Assembly (NCBI GenBank): GCA_963989245.1
Contig: OZ022342.1
Span: forward strand, 40,713,442 to 40,777,441
Direction of reading: 5' to 3'
Source of the DNA: Nansenia antarctica
Lineage: Eukaryota > Chordata > Actinopteri > Argentiniformes > Microstomatidae
Length of the DNA stretch: 64,000 bases
The notes under the pieces are model-generated. The model saw only the letters and a program-made list of their open reading frames with translations, ran no database searches and was not told where the DNA came from. The position numbers were made by a program, and so were the translations under genes. Below are positions 32,645-44,898 of this stretch, one piece after another (within the stretch, counting starts at the first letter, position 1; every line of letters begins with the position of its first letter).

Positions 32645-33788
32645 GTGGCCTCATTTATAGAAAGTACTTCGGATCAAATTTGATCTTATCCGTGTCGTAC
32701 ATAGAAAACCACGTCAAAGTAGTGATTTATACAATTTCAACGTGAGTCAATTTGACCATGGAAACGATCGTAGCTCTACGTCAGGTACTGACTTGACGTA
32801 CGCACATTACCTACTGGTTATGCAGAGTTATTAGAGGCATGTGAGCCGCACTGCCTATACTGTGTAATTCATGCGAAGTGAAACTAAAGTGGCTCATAAT
32901 AAAATTAACGATGTTGTTATCAGAAAATTAGTTTAATTCAAGATTTAAAGGGAACTGATGTTTATGATTGTATTTCAGTCTTCCTTTATATTCATCCGGA
33001 GCTGTCAAGGCAACGCCATCTCCCCTTCAACATGCCTATAGTGCGCTCCACAACGGACCTTGCCCGACCATGTGCTAAATTATTCTGGATTTCCTCCGGT
33101 GTCTGGGGGTTCGCAAAGGGAGAGAGCAGCCATGTTTTCAATGTCACCAGATAAGAATAAGACCATTATATTATTACAGTATAAGCATTTGCCTGGTTAG
33201 TTGTCATCAGCACTCAAGTTTAAATACAACCGGTCAAAATCATCTTCTAAAACTGCCATCCCCCCTTTCCATCCCTTATGTCATTTTATCAATGAACGTG
33301 GTATTACTGCTATTTCAACATTAAGTTTTGCGCATATTGAGTAAAATACTGTTGGGGAGGGGGCACGCACACATGCAATGACATTTTTACCAAGTCACTG
33401 ACACTGAAGACACTGACGCTGTGGGGATGCAAAAATTGTCCCCATATGATAAAATCCACCATCCCCCCAGATTTTCTTTTACAACTTGAGTACTGGTTGT
33501 CATGATCAAACGTTACAAATGCAACTTACCAAGAAGCCACCCTTCTCTGCCCTCTCCCGCTCACTTGGCTTAATTCAGCCGCTATAATTGAGCCTCTATC
33601 ACAGGGCGTAAATACAAAGCTCATTCAATTTCAAGTATAGGCCTATTTGGTATTTATAGACTTTCGTACGTACGCAATTTCAAACAAGCGCAGCCCGTTT
33701 TATAAATAATGCTTACGTCCGTTTAGAATTTTGCTTACGTGCAAGTCAAAGATGATGTTCAAGTAGTTTTTTTTATAAATGAGGCCCC
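32645..33788. mobile_element. Harbinger-like element (second copy, inverted)
   Basis: The ends ggcctcatttataga and, reversed, ggggcctcatttataa match the element at 24541-25646. The interior matches it in reverse order, including cgtagctctacg and the gggcacgcacacatgcaatg segment. No intact transposase. Confidence 0.7.
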
Positions 33789-33789
33789 A

Positions 33790-34848
33790 GGTTTCAGTTA
33801 AGAACATGCATACACATGCATACATCTAATTTTCGATCACAGATAAGCTCATTTATGACAAATGTTTTATTGATCGATAGGGACCTGATATTCAGAATTG
33901 CCATTGAAATCTCATCTGAATGAGGGGACTGACTCAAAGGCATATTTAATGGTATGTGAATTAAGCTTTTCACATTTGCGCCATGTAGTTTGTTTGTGGT
34001 GTCGGGGATCCAATAGTCTGGATGGCATGTCCGGTGTGATCTCGTGAGCTTAGAATTATAAGGTTCTATCTCCGTTTAGGATAGTTCAGAGATATTGAGC
34101 GTCAACGTTTTTACATTCCATTATGTTTTGTGAGATGGAACCTTTGTATTTTATGAATTACTAACTCAAAAATGTCAACATTTTAAAAATAACACCACAC
34201 AGGCATTAATAAACACCTAATGGATCAGATTATGTAAAAAACAAAATGTTGATAGAACCTTATAATTCTAACGTCACGATCTGGAGAACTGATGGGATTC
34301 ACCCATCAGGGCCTTCTGGGCTCCGGCCAGGCCAGGGCTGAACAGCTGGGTCCATGGACATGGACAGCAGGCGGGCAGGATAGGATGGATTTGAGGGGGC
34401 CGGAGCAGGACGCAGGGTGAAGTTTACGAGGCCCGGATGCCGGGTGGGGGTATTGGGCTTGGGCTTGGGCTTGGGCTTGGCGCTGTAGCCGCACTCCAAA
34501 AATGTAACTACGCAACACACCTACGCAGACCGTAAGCCGTTTGGTAGCACGATTCCGACATGATTCCGACTCTCTCGTAGGCCAAAATGCGGAAGCCATG
34601 ACAGAATTGCCATGCCATCTTATTATCTTAGTTTAATGTCATTTCAATGCATTATAGACATTTTCTTTACAACAAGCATAACAAAAAAATTCTCTATTAT
34701 GCCGCTATGAGTACACCGTTCCAACGGAGCGCCCCATGGAAGCGTCAGGCACAGCCTTCCCATAAGGAGCGCGATTCACATTTACGAGATGTACAATCCT
34801 GTTTATTTAGAAATAAATGATTACCTGTGGCGTTTGACAGCAGATGAT
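33790..34848. other. Intergenic repeats, no gene seen
   Basis: The segment 34600-34720 (ttaatgtcatttcaatgcat) recurs at 39650-39720 and reversed at 16620-16660. A short (GGGCTT)4 run is at 34455. Reading frames here show no recognisable protein. Confidence 0.55.
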
Positions 34849-34854
34849 GATAGA

Positions 34855-35383
34855 TGTTACGATGGGATAATGTATTTGGACCCAGGTGCAGAGTAGAACA
34901 GAGTAGACGGATGCAGGAGTATAATTCAAAAATAAAGGTACTCTTTATTTTGAGCAAACGGGAATTAATAATAACCGCACAGTAAGCGATGAAACAAAAG
35001 AGGAGAAATCAAGTCTCCGATAAATGCTTAAATAAGAAGAAGAAACAAAATAACAAAACAAAAGGGGAGATGGCTTTAGTCTCCCAAAAACGCCGTCAAT
35101 AGAACAAGGCAGGGCAATGTACTTACAATAGTCATTCGATATTTTTTATTTCCTAATCAGGCGAGGAACGATAAGGCTACGAAGACCCGTACACACATAA
35201 TGAACACAACATATAGTGAACAACCGACAACAAGAGAGGAAACAGAGGGATATAAATAGCCACAGCTGAACAAGACACACCAGGTGGCAATCACAGTAAT
35301 TAGGACAGACAAAAATACATATATAAACACCAGAGGACGCCAAAGGGTCGCTCCACAATAAGAGCAACCCCCCAAACCTTACA
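34855..35383 (-). repeat. 3' LTR (529 bp)
   Basis: On the minus strand it starts TGTAAGGTTTGGGGGG and ends with ...CATCGTAACA. About 268 bp of it are repeated at 39212-39480 with few differences. Confidence 0.88.
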
Positions 35384-35415
35384 GTATCCCCCCCCCGACG
35401 AACGGCACCTGCCGT

Positions 35416-36156
35416 TCACCTGGGTGCCTCAGGATGTAGTTGGCGGAAGTCTGTGATCAGTTTTGGATCCAATATGTCCCTCTGAGGCACCCAGGACCGT
35501 TCCTCCGATCCATACCCCTCCCAATCTACCAAAAACTGAAAACCCCTACCCCTCCGACGGCAATCCATAATCCTCCGTACCGTATAGACTGTATGTCCAT
35601 CAATGATGCGTGGCGGGGGAACAGGGGGGGGTGGCGGGGACATGGGGCAAGTGACAAAGGGCTTCAGGAGGGACACATGGAAGGTCGGGTGAACCCGCAT
35701 GGAAGGTGGGAGTAGTAGTCTATACGCCACCGGGTTCACCCGCCGCACCACCTTGAATGGACCCACGAAACGGGGCGCTTGCTTCCTGGACTCGACCCGG
35801 AGGGGAAGATCCCGGGTCGAGAGCCACACCTTCTGCCCCGGGCGAAAGATCGGGGCCGGGCGACGCCTGCGGTTGGCCTGAAGCTGGGACCGAACCAACG
35901 CCCGCTGAAGCGCCGCCCTCACCCGCCTCCAGGTCCGGCGACAGCGACCGACGTGGGCTTGGACGGAGGGCACCTCCGCCTCCTCCTCCTGCTCAGGGAA
36001 TAGGGGGGGTTGATAGCCATATTGGCACTGAAAGGGGGATAGGCCAGTGGATGAGCAGAGGAGGCGTATTCCGCCCACGCCAGTCGCCGGCTCCACGTCG
36101 CCGGATTGCCGGAGACGTAGCACCTCAGCACACCCTCCTGGTCCTGGTTGACGCAC
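35416..36156 (-). pseudogene. Gypsy integrase C-terminus and chromodomain
   Basis: The frame includes the integrase C-terminal barrel (FRPGQKVWLSTRDLPLRV, FVGPFKVVRRVNPVAYRLLL) and a chromodomain (YTVRRIMDCRRRGRGFQFLV, DWEGYGSEERSWVPQRDI). A frameshift near 36050 separates it from the integrase core. Confidence 0.88.
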
Positions 36157-37187
36157 TCCGTCTGCCCATTGGACTGTGGATGGAAACCGGAGGACAGGCT
36201 GACGGAGGCGCCGAGGCTGGTCGCGAACGCCTTCCAGAACCTGGAAGCGAACTGAGGACCCCGATCCGACACCATGTCCTGCGGGAGACCATGCACCTGA
36301 AAGACGTGCTGCACCAACAGGTCGGCCGTCTCTCGGGCCGAGGGGAGTTTGAGGAGGGGGATGAAGTGGGCCGCCTTGGAGAAACGGTCCACTACCACCA
36401 AGATGGTAGTGAACCCGTCAGAGGGAGGGAGACCTGAAATGAAGTCAAGGGAGATGTGGGACCAGGGGCGTTTGGGGATGGGGAGGGGTCGAAGTAGCCC
36501 CGCTGAAGGCTGGCGAGAGGTCTTGCTGCGCGCACACACAGGACAGGCTGCCACAAAGGCGCGCGTATCCCCCTCCGCTGTGGGCCACCAGAACCTCCTG
36601 CGAATAAAGTCCAGGGTCCTGGCAGCCCCGTGGTGGCCAGTGAGGGACGACGCATGCGCCCATTGCAGCAGCCGTGAGCGCGCAGTCTTGGGCACATACA
36701 ACCTCCCCGGGGGTCCTCCCCCCGGATCAGGCTCCCGCCTGAGCGCCGCTCTCACCACTCTATCGATCCCCCACGACACAGGGGCAACAATAAGGGCCTC
36801 CGGAACAATGGGGTGGGGTTTTTCCTCCCGGTCCGCCGGATCGAACTGCCGGGAGAGGGCGTCCGGCTTGACGTTTTTGGACCCCGGCCTAAAGGAGATG
36901 GAGAAATGGAAGCGTGTGAAAAACAGCGCCCACCTAGCTTGACGCGAATTGAGGCGCTTAGCCCCCTGGATGTAGGCCAAGTTCTTGTGGTCCGTCCACA
37001 AACAGCTGTGCGGCCCCCTCCAGCCACTGCCTCCACTCCTCCAAGGCCATTTTGATGGCCAGCAGCTCACGGTTTCCCACGTCGTAATTACGCTCTGCCG
37101 AGGACAGCCGACGTGAGAAAAAGGCGCAGGGATGCACCTTCCCATCCTTCCTGCACCTCTGGGAGAGCACCGCCCCAGCCGCGACAT
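35919..37187 (-). pseudogene. Gypsy RNase H end and integrase core
   Basis: After TDHKNLAYIQGAKRLNSRQ (RNase H and connection) come the integrase HHCC finger (HASSLTGHHGAARTLDFI, CPVCARSK), LDFISGLPPSDGF (first Asp), VSDRGPQFASRF (second Asp) and HPQSNGQTECVNQ (Glu kept). A frameshift near 37015 separates it from reverse transcriptase. Confidence 0.88.
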
Positions 37188-38055
37188 CGGAGGCGTCCAC
37201 CTCCACCAGGAATGGCACTTCCGAGTCCGGATGGACTAGGACCGGAGCAGAGGTGAACCGTTGCTTGAGGTCCACGAAGGCGCCCTCCGCCTCCGAGGAC
37301 CAGGCGAACGTACAGAGGGTGGACCTGGTAAGGGCAGTTAAAGGGGCAGCTAGGGCACTAAAATTGCGAATGAAACGTCTATAAAAATGTGCAAACCCTA
37401 GGAACCGCTGTAACTGTTTCAAGGAGGAGGGGTGGGGCCAGTCTAACACGGCACTAACCTTGGCAGGGTCCATGCGTAAATCCCCCCGTGTTATAATGAA
37501 CCCTAGGAATGACACTGTGTCGGCGTGAAAGACACATTTCTCTGCCTTGACAAATAACTGGTGGTGGAGGAGGCGCTGGAGGACTTGACGTACATGATGT
37601 TGATGAAGTGTATTGTCCTTAGAAAAAATAAGGATATCGTCAAGATAAACAAACACCGAACGACCAATCAAATCCCGCAGTACGTCGTTGACAAGGGCCT
37701 GAAATACTGCGGGTGCATTGGCGAGACCAAAGGGCATGACCATGTATTCATAATGTCCGTTAGGCGTGTTAAAAGCCGTCTTCCACTCGTCCCCCTCCCT
37801 AATCCTCACCAGGTTGTATGCATTCCGTAAATCCAGTTTGGTAAACACCCTCGCTCCTTGCAGTGACTCAAACGCGGTATCCATGAGGGGCAGGGGATAG
37901 CGGTTTTTGATGGAAATGTCATTTAGTCCGCGGTAATCGATGCAGGGATGCTGTCCCCCGTCTTTCTTTGCCACAAAGAAGAAGCCTGCGCCAGCGGGCG
38001 AGGTGGAAGGACGGATATGACCCGCGGCCAGTGCTTCCTCTATGTATTTGTTCAT
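36958..38055 (-). pseudogene. Gypsy reverse transcriptase and RNase H
   Basis: It contains FFVAKKDGGQHPCIDYRGL, TKLDLRNAYNLVRIREGDEW, MPFGLANAPAVFQ and the catalytic FVYLDDILIFS, then the RNase H start EVDASDVAAGAVLSQR. A TGA near 38094, where related elements have an Arg codon (probably CGA to TGA), separates it from protease. Confidence 0.9.
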
Positions 38056-38091
38056 GGAGAGGGTCTCCGGGCGGGAGAGGGAAAACAGGCG

Positions 38092-38694
38092 TCACGGCGG
38101 CGGCACAGTACCCGGCAGCAGATCGATGGCACAGTCATAGAGTCTATGGGGGGGTAATTTCTCGGCCCGAGATTTACTAAAAACTTCCCCCAGGTCCCAA
38201 TACATCTGAGGCACACCTGTCAGGTCGGGGCTGGAAAGGGAAGAAGGGCCAGGGGAATTAGGAAGAGGGGTGGAATGGGGGAGAGTCGAGAACTGGGACT
38301 GCAACGGGGATGCGAGAGTCGTGGGCGGAGACTCAGTACGCACCGTGACGGAGCCCGTCGGCTCGAGTCGACCTGTGGACCAGTCTATGCGGGGGTTGAG
38401 AGAAGCTAACCAGGGGTGACCTAACACAATAGGGCAATCAGGAGAGGCCACAATAAAAAATAAAAAAAAGAGTTCCCAACGACCCCCTCCCACCTGGATA
38501 TGTACTGGCATAGTGCGCTGGGTAATGGTCCCCGACCCCAATGGCCGACCGTCTAGGGCTCGAACAGGAACCGGTTCCTTCAATTCTTCCAAAGGAACCC
38601 CCCACCCCCAGGCCAGGCCCTCGTGCATTAAATTCCCCGCTGCCCCTGAGTCCACCAGAGCCCGAACTCGCTGGGTACAGTGTCCCCACCGCAC
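38092..38694 (-). pseudogene. Gypsy aspartic protease and linker
   Basis: It holds the protease active site ALVDSGAAGNLM, the flap-side VLGHPWLASLNPRIDWSTG and the linker to reverse transcriptase (LPPHRLYDCAIDLLPGT). A run of A residues near 38460 may add a codon-level insertion. Confidence 0.85.
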
Positions 38695-38767
38695 CTTAAC
38701 AAAAAAAACGTTTGTGGGTCATTGAAACCCGAGGGTATGTCCCCACCCGCTAGTACCCCTCCCGACA

Positions 38768-39211
38768 CTAGCGGGCTGCCCCGTTTCCCGAGGTCCCTGG
38801 ACAGGCGCTGTAGCGGTGACCCTTGCAACCGCAACGGAAGCAGCGCCGCTCGTCCAGCCGACGCCGCCTCTCTGTGCTGGAGAGGTGTGCTGCGCCCAGC
38901 TGCATGGCCTCCTCCTCCTCCGTGGTCTCCTCCGGGAACCACCGAGCCGCCTCCCTAGCAGGAGGAGGTTGGGACGGAGCGCCCCTCGACGAGCCCCTCT
39001 CACGTGATCGCTCTCGGCGCCGATTGGCCACACGCACCGAGAGCTCCACTATGCCGTCTAGCCGCTCTGGGAGCTCCCGGAGGGCAAGTTGGTCCTTCAT
39101 TGCCTCCGAGAGCCCCTGGCCTGGGCATAGAGTACGACCAGGGCATTCTCCTCCCACCCCGCCTCCTTAGCTAGAGTGTGGAACTCGATGGAATAATCGA
39201 TGGAATAATCC
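38768..39211 (-). pseudogene. Gypsy gag C-terminal half
   Basis: The gag fragment has LSEAMKDQLALRELPERLDG and a CCHC knuckle (CFRCGCKGHRYSAC). Its upstream codons stop abruptly at the LTR fragment near 39212, marking the deletion junction. Confidence 0.85.
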
Positions 39212-39480
39212 ATCGGCAATGTACTTACAATAGTCATTCGATACGTATTTCCTAATCAGGCGAGGAACGATAAGGCTACGAAGACCCGTACACACATAAT
39301 GAACGCAACATAGTGAACAACCGACAACAAGAGAGGAAACAGAGGGATATAAATAGCCACAGCTGAACAAGACACACCAGGTAGCAATCACAGTAATTAG
39401 GACAGACAAAAATACATACATAAACACCAGAGGACGCCAAAGGGTCGCTCCACAATAAGAGCGACCCCCCAAACCTTACA
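39212..39480 (-). repeat. Truncated 5' LTR
   Basis: It matches 35117-35383 of the 3' LTR. The LTR part that would lie next to the primer-binding site is missing. Confidence 0.88.
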
Positions 39481-39486
39481 GATAGA

Positions 39487-40610
39487 CATATTTAATGTAA
39501 AGTTATCTATAAGAACTGTGATTGGTCCGCTTGGTAGCGTCACATTCCAACTCTCTAGTAAATGCGGAAGCCATGACAGAAATGTAATTTAATTTTTCTG
39601 TAATAACTTATTAATAAAGATTTGAAAAATTATGATAACCATCTTATCATCTTAGTTTAATGTCATTTCAATGCATTCTAGACATTTTTTAAAAAACGCT
39701 ATTATGCCGCTATGAGTACACCGACCAACGCAGACCTATAAATTGGGAGAGCCCTTGCGTAGACCACGCGTAAATTCGACTTCCCCAGCACATCATAGCT
39801 GTTCTGCAGCAGGATGGTAATTAGCTTCTTTTGATATGATCAAATGTTTGTATTTGATATTCAATACATGTGTACGGGTGCAAGTAGCACGGCTAATGTG
39901 GTCAGACACAGGGAACGGTGGAGAATGTATTGTATGTGGTTTATTTACTACTGTTCAGCACTTGAAGTTACAGTCAATGCATGACTTGTGCTATATAAAT
40001 AAAATGTGATTGATTGATGTATATGCACATTGGGCTGCAGATTCATTGACTGTATCATTGTTCATTTCACACAACGACAAACATGTGATACATGTTCCAG
40101 TTTTATTCTTTGAACAACAGAATAGCAAACGTTAAGTTACACAGATGAATAACATATGCATGCCATATCTTGGATCAAGAAGTAATGTAAGTGTTGAGGA
40201 GATTGATCGGGACTGCGGGAGTTGACATTACTACCAAATGAATGAAAATGAATGAATTTCTATTATTTTATGGTACTGTCTCAATTATACTTTAATCATT
40301 TCCTGGGCCTACCAGTATGCGCATGCCCAGTGAACCTGAATACGCGGTTCCATGTGGCTAGAGATTATTTTGCGCGACGGCATGAAAACGCTTGTGTGGC
40401 CAGAGATCAGATTGGCTCCGAAATTGCGTTTCGTCAATGTGTAGCCTATGCCTTAGTGTGCAGTGAGTCTTTGCATGGTCTGCAGTGAGACTTAATCAGG
40501 AGTGTAAACCTACCTGTAGGGGGCGCTCTACTACGTCAGTCTGGTAAAGGGAGGAGTAGGGGAAGTGTTCACATTTACGTTTGACATTTTTACCATTTAG
40601 CAGATGCTTT
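39487..40610. other. Intergenic, no gene seen
   Basis: It holds a copy of the dispersed repeat shared with 34600-34720 (39566-39722) and a LINE-like tail at 39985 (gctatataaataaaatgtgattgattgat-type). Short frames show no known protein. Confidence 0.5.
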
Positions 40611-40611
40611 A

Positions 40612-41025
40612 AACCATCGCAGCCCGTTTTATAAATAATGCTAACGTCCGTTTAGAAAAATGTGCTTTACGTGAAAGTCAAAGATGACGTTCAAGTACTT
40701 TTTTATAAATGAGGCCCCAGTTCCTTTTAAATCTTGAATTAAACTCATTTTCTCGGCTGATAACAACATTGTTAATTTTATTACGAGCCACTTGAATGAA
40801 TTACACTAGGCAATGCGGCTCACATGCCTGTAATAACTTCGCATAACCAGTAGGTAATGTGCGTACGCAAGGTCAATACACAACGTAGAGCTACGATCGT
40901 TTCCACGGTCAAATTGACTCAAGTTGAAATTGTATAAATCACTACGTTGACGTGGTTTTCTACGTACGACACGGGTAAGATCAAAATTGGAAAATTGATC
41001 TGAGTACTCTCTATAAATGAGGCCC
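40612..41025. mobile_element. Rearranged Harbinger-like fragments (third copy)
   Basis: Two outward ends, aaatgaggcccc at 40711 and ataaatgaggccc at 41013, point the same way. They join pieces of the family seen at 24541-25646 in an order that a simple insertion would not produce. Confidence 0.6.
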
Positions 41026-41767
41026 ATCGTGTCTCACTGTTTGAACAAGTGTTGACACTTTAGCAAATTGTGTACAAATAATTATTGTGCATTACTTGTC
41101 TAGATCTTCTGTGTTTGCATGGTGTGCTTGGGAAATCTAAATCCTGAGTTGGGTGGAGTTTACAAGACCACGGCATGCCCTACCACTTAATAAACAGATC
41201 CTCATCTCTAGCTGTTTGATATGTTCATCCTTCTAAAGTGAAGTGAAGTGAAGTGAAACTTTATTTATATAGCGCCTTTCGTACATGAATGCAACTCAAA
41301 GCGCAAAAGTGCCTAGTCAATGTCAGTGTGGCCAGTGTAACAGTCAGATAATGCACAATTCTGACTGAAGGGTAGTTCATCGGGAGTTGCAAATAGAATG
41401 ATATAATCTTAGAAGTAAGATGTTGAACTTAAATATTTCTATATTACTAATAATAGTCTCAAAATTAAAGAGGTTTCCATTCAAACCAAAGAGTTTGCTC
41501 AGTATTTACCAAATAAGACTGCTCATAATGACCTTCAGCACATAGTTATTGGCCTAGTATTCTCATAACAAAAGGCTCCAAGGCTTTTGTCACAAAGACA
41601 CAACAGAAGGGGGCATTGGGGTCCAGACACTGAACTCATGATAGTGGCTCATCAGTGTGGTTGAGATCTAGAGTAACCACTATGCAGTTTTGGCATCTTC
41701 AGAGATGTGTTTCAAGAAATAAAGTGTTGTTACACCATAATATGAGTCATGTAATTATGTATTGCTT
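41026..41767. other. Intergenic; LINE 3' tail at 41236-41345
   Basis: The tail is (CTTCA)n-type (gaagtgaagtgaagtgaa) followed by ctttatttatatagcgcctt. Nothing else is recognised. Confidence 0.55.
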
Positions 41768-41836
41768 GCAAGAGACATACACAGAACCAAGCAAGAGACA
41801 TACACAGAACCAAGCAAGAGACATACACAGAACCGG
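41768..41836 (+). repeat. 23-bp minisatellite, three copies
   Basis: Three copies of gcaagagacatacacagaac plus caa. Confidence 0.95.
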
Positions 41837-41923
41837 GGACCCAGTCAGAGTCTGAGCGTCGTCTCAGCAGGTCAGAAGATGCAGCGAAGATGCACCCTTT
41901 TATAGGGGAGAAAAGAACATTGC

Positions 41924-42138
41924 CAGTCGTACACAGCTCAACAACAGGCCGTGGTGGTTGTGTGGTCAGTCGTACACAGCTCAACAACAGGCCGTGGTGG
42001 TTGTGTGGTCAGTCGTATACAGCTCAACAACAGGCCGTGGTGGTTGTGTGGTCAGTCGTACACAGCTCAACAACAGGCCGTGGTGGTTGTGTGGTCAGTC
42101 GTACACAGCTCAACAACAGGCCGTGGTGGTTGTGTTGT
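41924..42138 (+). repeat. 43-bp minisatellite, five copies
   Basis: Five nearly identical 43-bp units (cagtcgtacacagctcaaca onward). All three + frames stay open. Confidence 0.95.
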
Positions 42139-42169
42139 CAGGGTACAAGGCGCCAGATAATTAAATAAG

Positions 42170-42790
42170 AGGCGAGGTTCCTGAGAAGTTACTCGCTACC
42201 CCTCTCTGGGGCGTCAGGCGCTTCTTATCTCCTTGCACCTGCACTTATCTAGCAAAACATGCCTGGCACCATGTCTGTGTCCCCACCCCAAGGACATCTA
42301 CTCACTAGTACAACAGAACACGGTTATTATTCACCTTAAAGTCATCTATGGTCAGAAACATATGGGCCTGTCAAATGGCCTTTGATCTATAATCAGTATG
42401 TGAGCATAATCAAGGCATGTAGGCAATATTCCTAAGCAGTTCTATCAATGTCTTTTCTATAACAATCCCGCCTTTTAACATTGAATCCCCTTAATGTTAA
42501 CTATTATCAAGCAAGCTTCTTTTTTCTTCTTCTATGAAGTATCTCATACACACCACCATCATCATCATCATCATCGTCATCATCATCGTCATCATCATCG
42601 TCATCATCGATGACGTTATAAATGCCTCATGAGCTTAGCTCAACTGTCTTACTCCGTCACAACCAAAAATATAAGCTTGTTTTACTCCATTGTTTGTGGA
42701 CAATGCAATTGTAAACAAACACTGTAGGCTATAGCTTTAAAAAATAAAATAAAAAGTTTTATGAACACGCTTTGCTCATGAGACTTTGAC
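42170..42790. other. Intergenic with (CAT)n microsatellite
   Basis: A CAT/CGT trinucleotide run lies at 42549-42610. No gene is seen. Confidence 0.7.
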
Positions 42791-42796
42791 CAGGTT

Positions 42797-44898
42797 GCTA
42801 TGGAAGTGTTGTTACTATGGAAGTGTTGTTACTATGGAAGTGTTGTTACTATGGAAGTGTTGTTACTATGGAAGTGTTGTTACTATGGAAGTGTTGTTAT
42901 TATGGAAGTGTTGTTACTATGGAAGTGTTGTTACTATGGAAGTGTTGTTACTATGGAAGTGTTGTTACTATGGAAGTGTTGTTACTATGGAAGTGTTGTT
43001 ATTATGAAAGTATTGTTATTATGGAAGTGTTGTTACTATGGAAGTGTTGTTATTATGATAGTGTTGTTATTATGAAAGTATTGTTACTATGGAAGTGTTG
43101 TTACTATGGAAGTATTGTTACTATGGAAGTGTTGTTACTATGGAAGTGTTGTTACTATGGAAGTGTTGTTATTATGGAAGTGTTGTTATTATGGAAGTGT
43201 TGTTACTATGGAAGTGTTGTTACTATGGAAGTGTTGTTACTATGGAAGTGTTGTTATTATAAAAGTATTGTTTTTATGGAAGTGTTGTTACTATGGAAGT
43301 GTTGTTATTATGGAAGTGTTGTTACTATGGAAGTGTTGTTACTATGGAAGTGTTGTTACTATGGAAGTGTTGTTATTATGGAATTGTTGTTATTATGGAA
43401 GTGTTGTTACTATGGAAGTGTTGTTACTATGGAAGTGTTGTTACTATGGAAGTGTTGTTATTATGGAAGTGTTGTTACTATGGAAGTGTTGTTATTATGA
43501 AAGTATTGTTATTATGGAAGTGTTGTTACTATGGAAGTGTTGTTACTATGGAAGTGTTGTTACTATGGAAGTGTTGTTATTATGATAGTGTTGTTATTAT
43601 GGAAGTGTTGTTCTTATGAAAGTATTGTTATTATGGAAGTGTTGTTACTATGGAAGTGTTGTTACTATGGAAGTGTTGTTATTATGATAGTGTTGTTATT
43701 ATGGAAGTGTTGTTACTATGGAAGTGTTGTTACTATGGAAGTGTTGTTACTATGGAAGTGTTGTTATTATGGAATGTTGTTATTATGGAAGTGTTGTTAC
43801 TATGGAAGTGTTGTTACTATGGAAGTGTTGTTACTATGGAAGTGTTGTTACTATGGAAGTGTTGTTATTATGGAAGTGTTGTTACTATGGAAGTGTTGTT
43901 ATTATGGAAGTGTTGTTACTATGGAAGTGTTGTTACTATGGAAGTGTTGTTACTATGGAAGTGTTGTTATTATGGAAGTGTTGTTACTATGGAAGTGTTG
44001 TTACTATGGAAGTGTTGTTACTATGGAAGTGTTGTTATTATGGAAGTGTTGTTACTATGGAAGTGTTGTTACTATGGAAATGTTGTTATTATGGAATGTT
44101 GTTATTATGGAAGTGTTGTTACTATGGAAGTGTTGTTACTATGGAAGTGTTGTTACTATGGAAGTGTTGTTACTATGGAAGTGTTGTTATTATGGAAGTG
44201 TTGTTACTATGGAAGTGTTGTTATTATGGAAGTGTTGTTACTATGGAAGTGTTGTTACTATGGAAGTGTTGTTACTATGGAAGTGTTGTTATTATGGAAG
44301 TGTTGTTACTATGGAAGTGTTGTTACTATGGAAGTGTTGTTATTATGGAAGTGTTGTTACTATGGAAGTGTTGTTATTATGGAAGTGTTGTTACTATGGA
44401 AGTGTTGTTATTATGGAAGTGTTGTTATTATGGAAGTGTTGTTACTATGGAAGTGTTGTTACTATGGAAGTGTTGTTACTATGGAAGTGTTGTTATTATG
44501 ATAGTGTTGTTACTATGGAAGTGTTGTTACTATGGAAGTGTTGTTACTATGGAAGTGTTGTTATTATGGAAGTGTTGTTATTATGAAAGTATTGTTATTA
44601 TGGAAGTGTTGTTACTATGGAAGTGTTGTTACTATGGAAGTGTTGTTACTATGGAAGTGTTGTTATTATGATAGTGTTGTTATTATGGAAGTGTTGTTAC
44701 TATGGAAGTGTTGTTACTATGGAAGTGTTGTTACTATGGAAGTGTTGTTACTATGGACGTGTTGTTATTATGGAAGTGTTGTTATTATGAAAGTATTGTT
44801 ATTATGGAAGTGTTGTTACTATGGAAGTGTTGTTACTATGGAAATGTTGTTATTATGGAATGTTGTTATTATGGAAGTGTTGTTATTAAGGAAGTGTT
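42797..44898 (+). repeat. 17-bp minisatellite, about 124 copies
   Basis: About 2.1 kb of a 17-bp unit (ctatggaagtgttgtta) with point variants (attatgg, gatagtg, gaaagta). Since 17 is not divisible by three, the same 51-base period is read in all three plus frames as a 17-residue repeat (MEVLLLWKCCYYGSVVT). The minus strand has stops in every unit. Three 16-bp units (ggaatgttg at 43771, 44093, 44857) mark register shifts. Confidence 0.97.

Larger units (their letters stand above)
34855..39480 (-). mobile_element. Chromodomain Ty3/gypsy retrotransposon, internally deleted
   Basis: Flanked by a 6-bp direct repeat gataga (34849-34854 and 39481-39486). The left (3') LTR is 34855-35383, starting TG and ending CA. 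The right LTR keeps only 39212-39480 and is fused to the middle of gag, so primer site, leader and gag start are missing. The minus strand carries gag zinc knuckle, protease, reverse transcriptase, RNase H, integrase and chromodomain in several frames. A purine tract (GGGGGGGGGAT on the minus) abuts the left LTR. It is non-autonomous. Confidence 0.9.

Noticed and set aside
41924..42138. Direct repeats with apparent spacers, CRISPR-like
   Set aside because: Units are contiguous minisatellite copies without unique spacers, and the genome is vertebrate.
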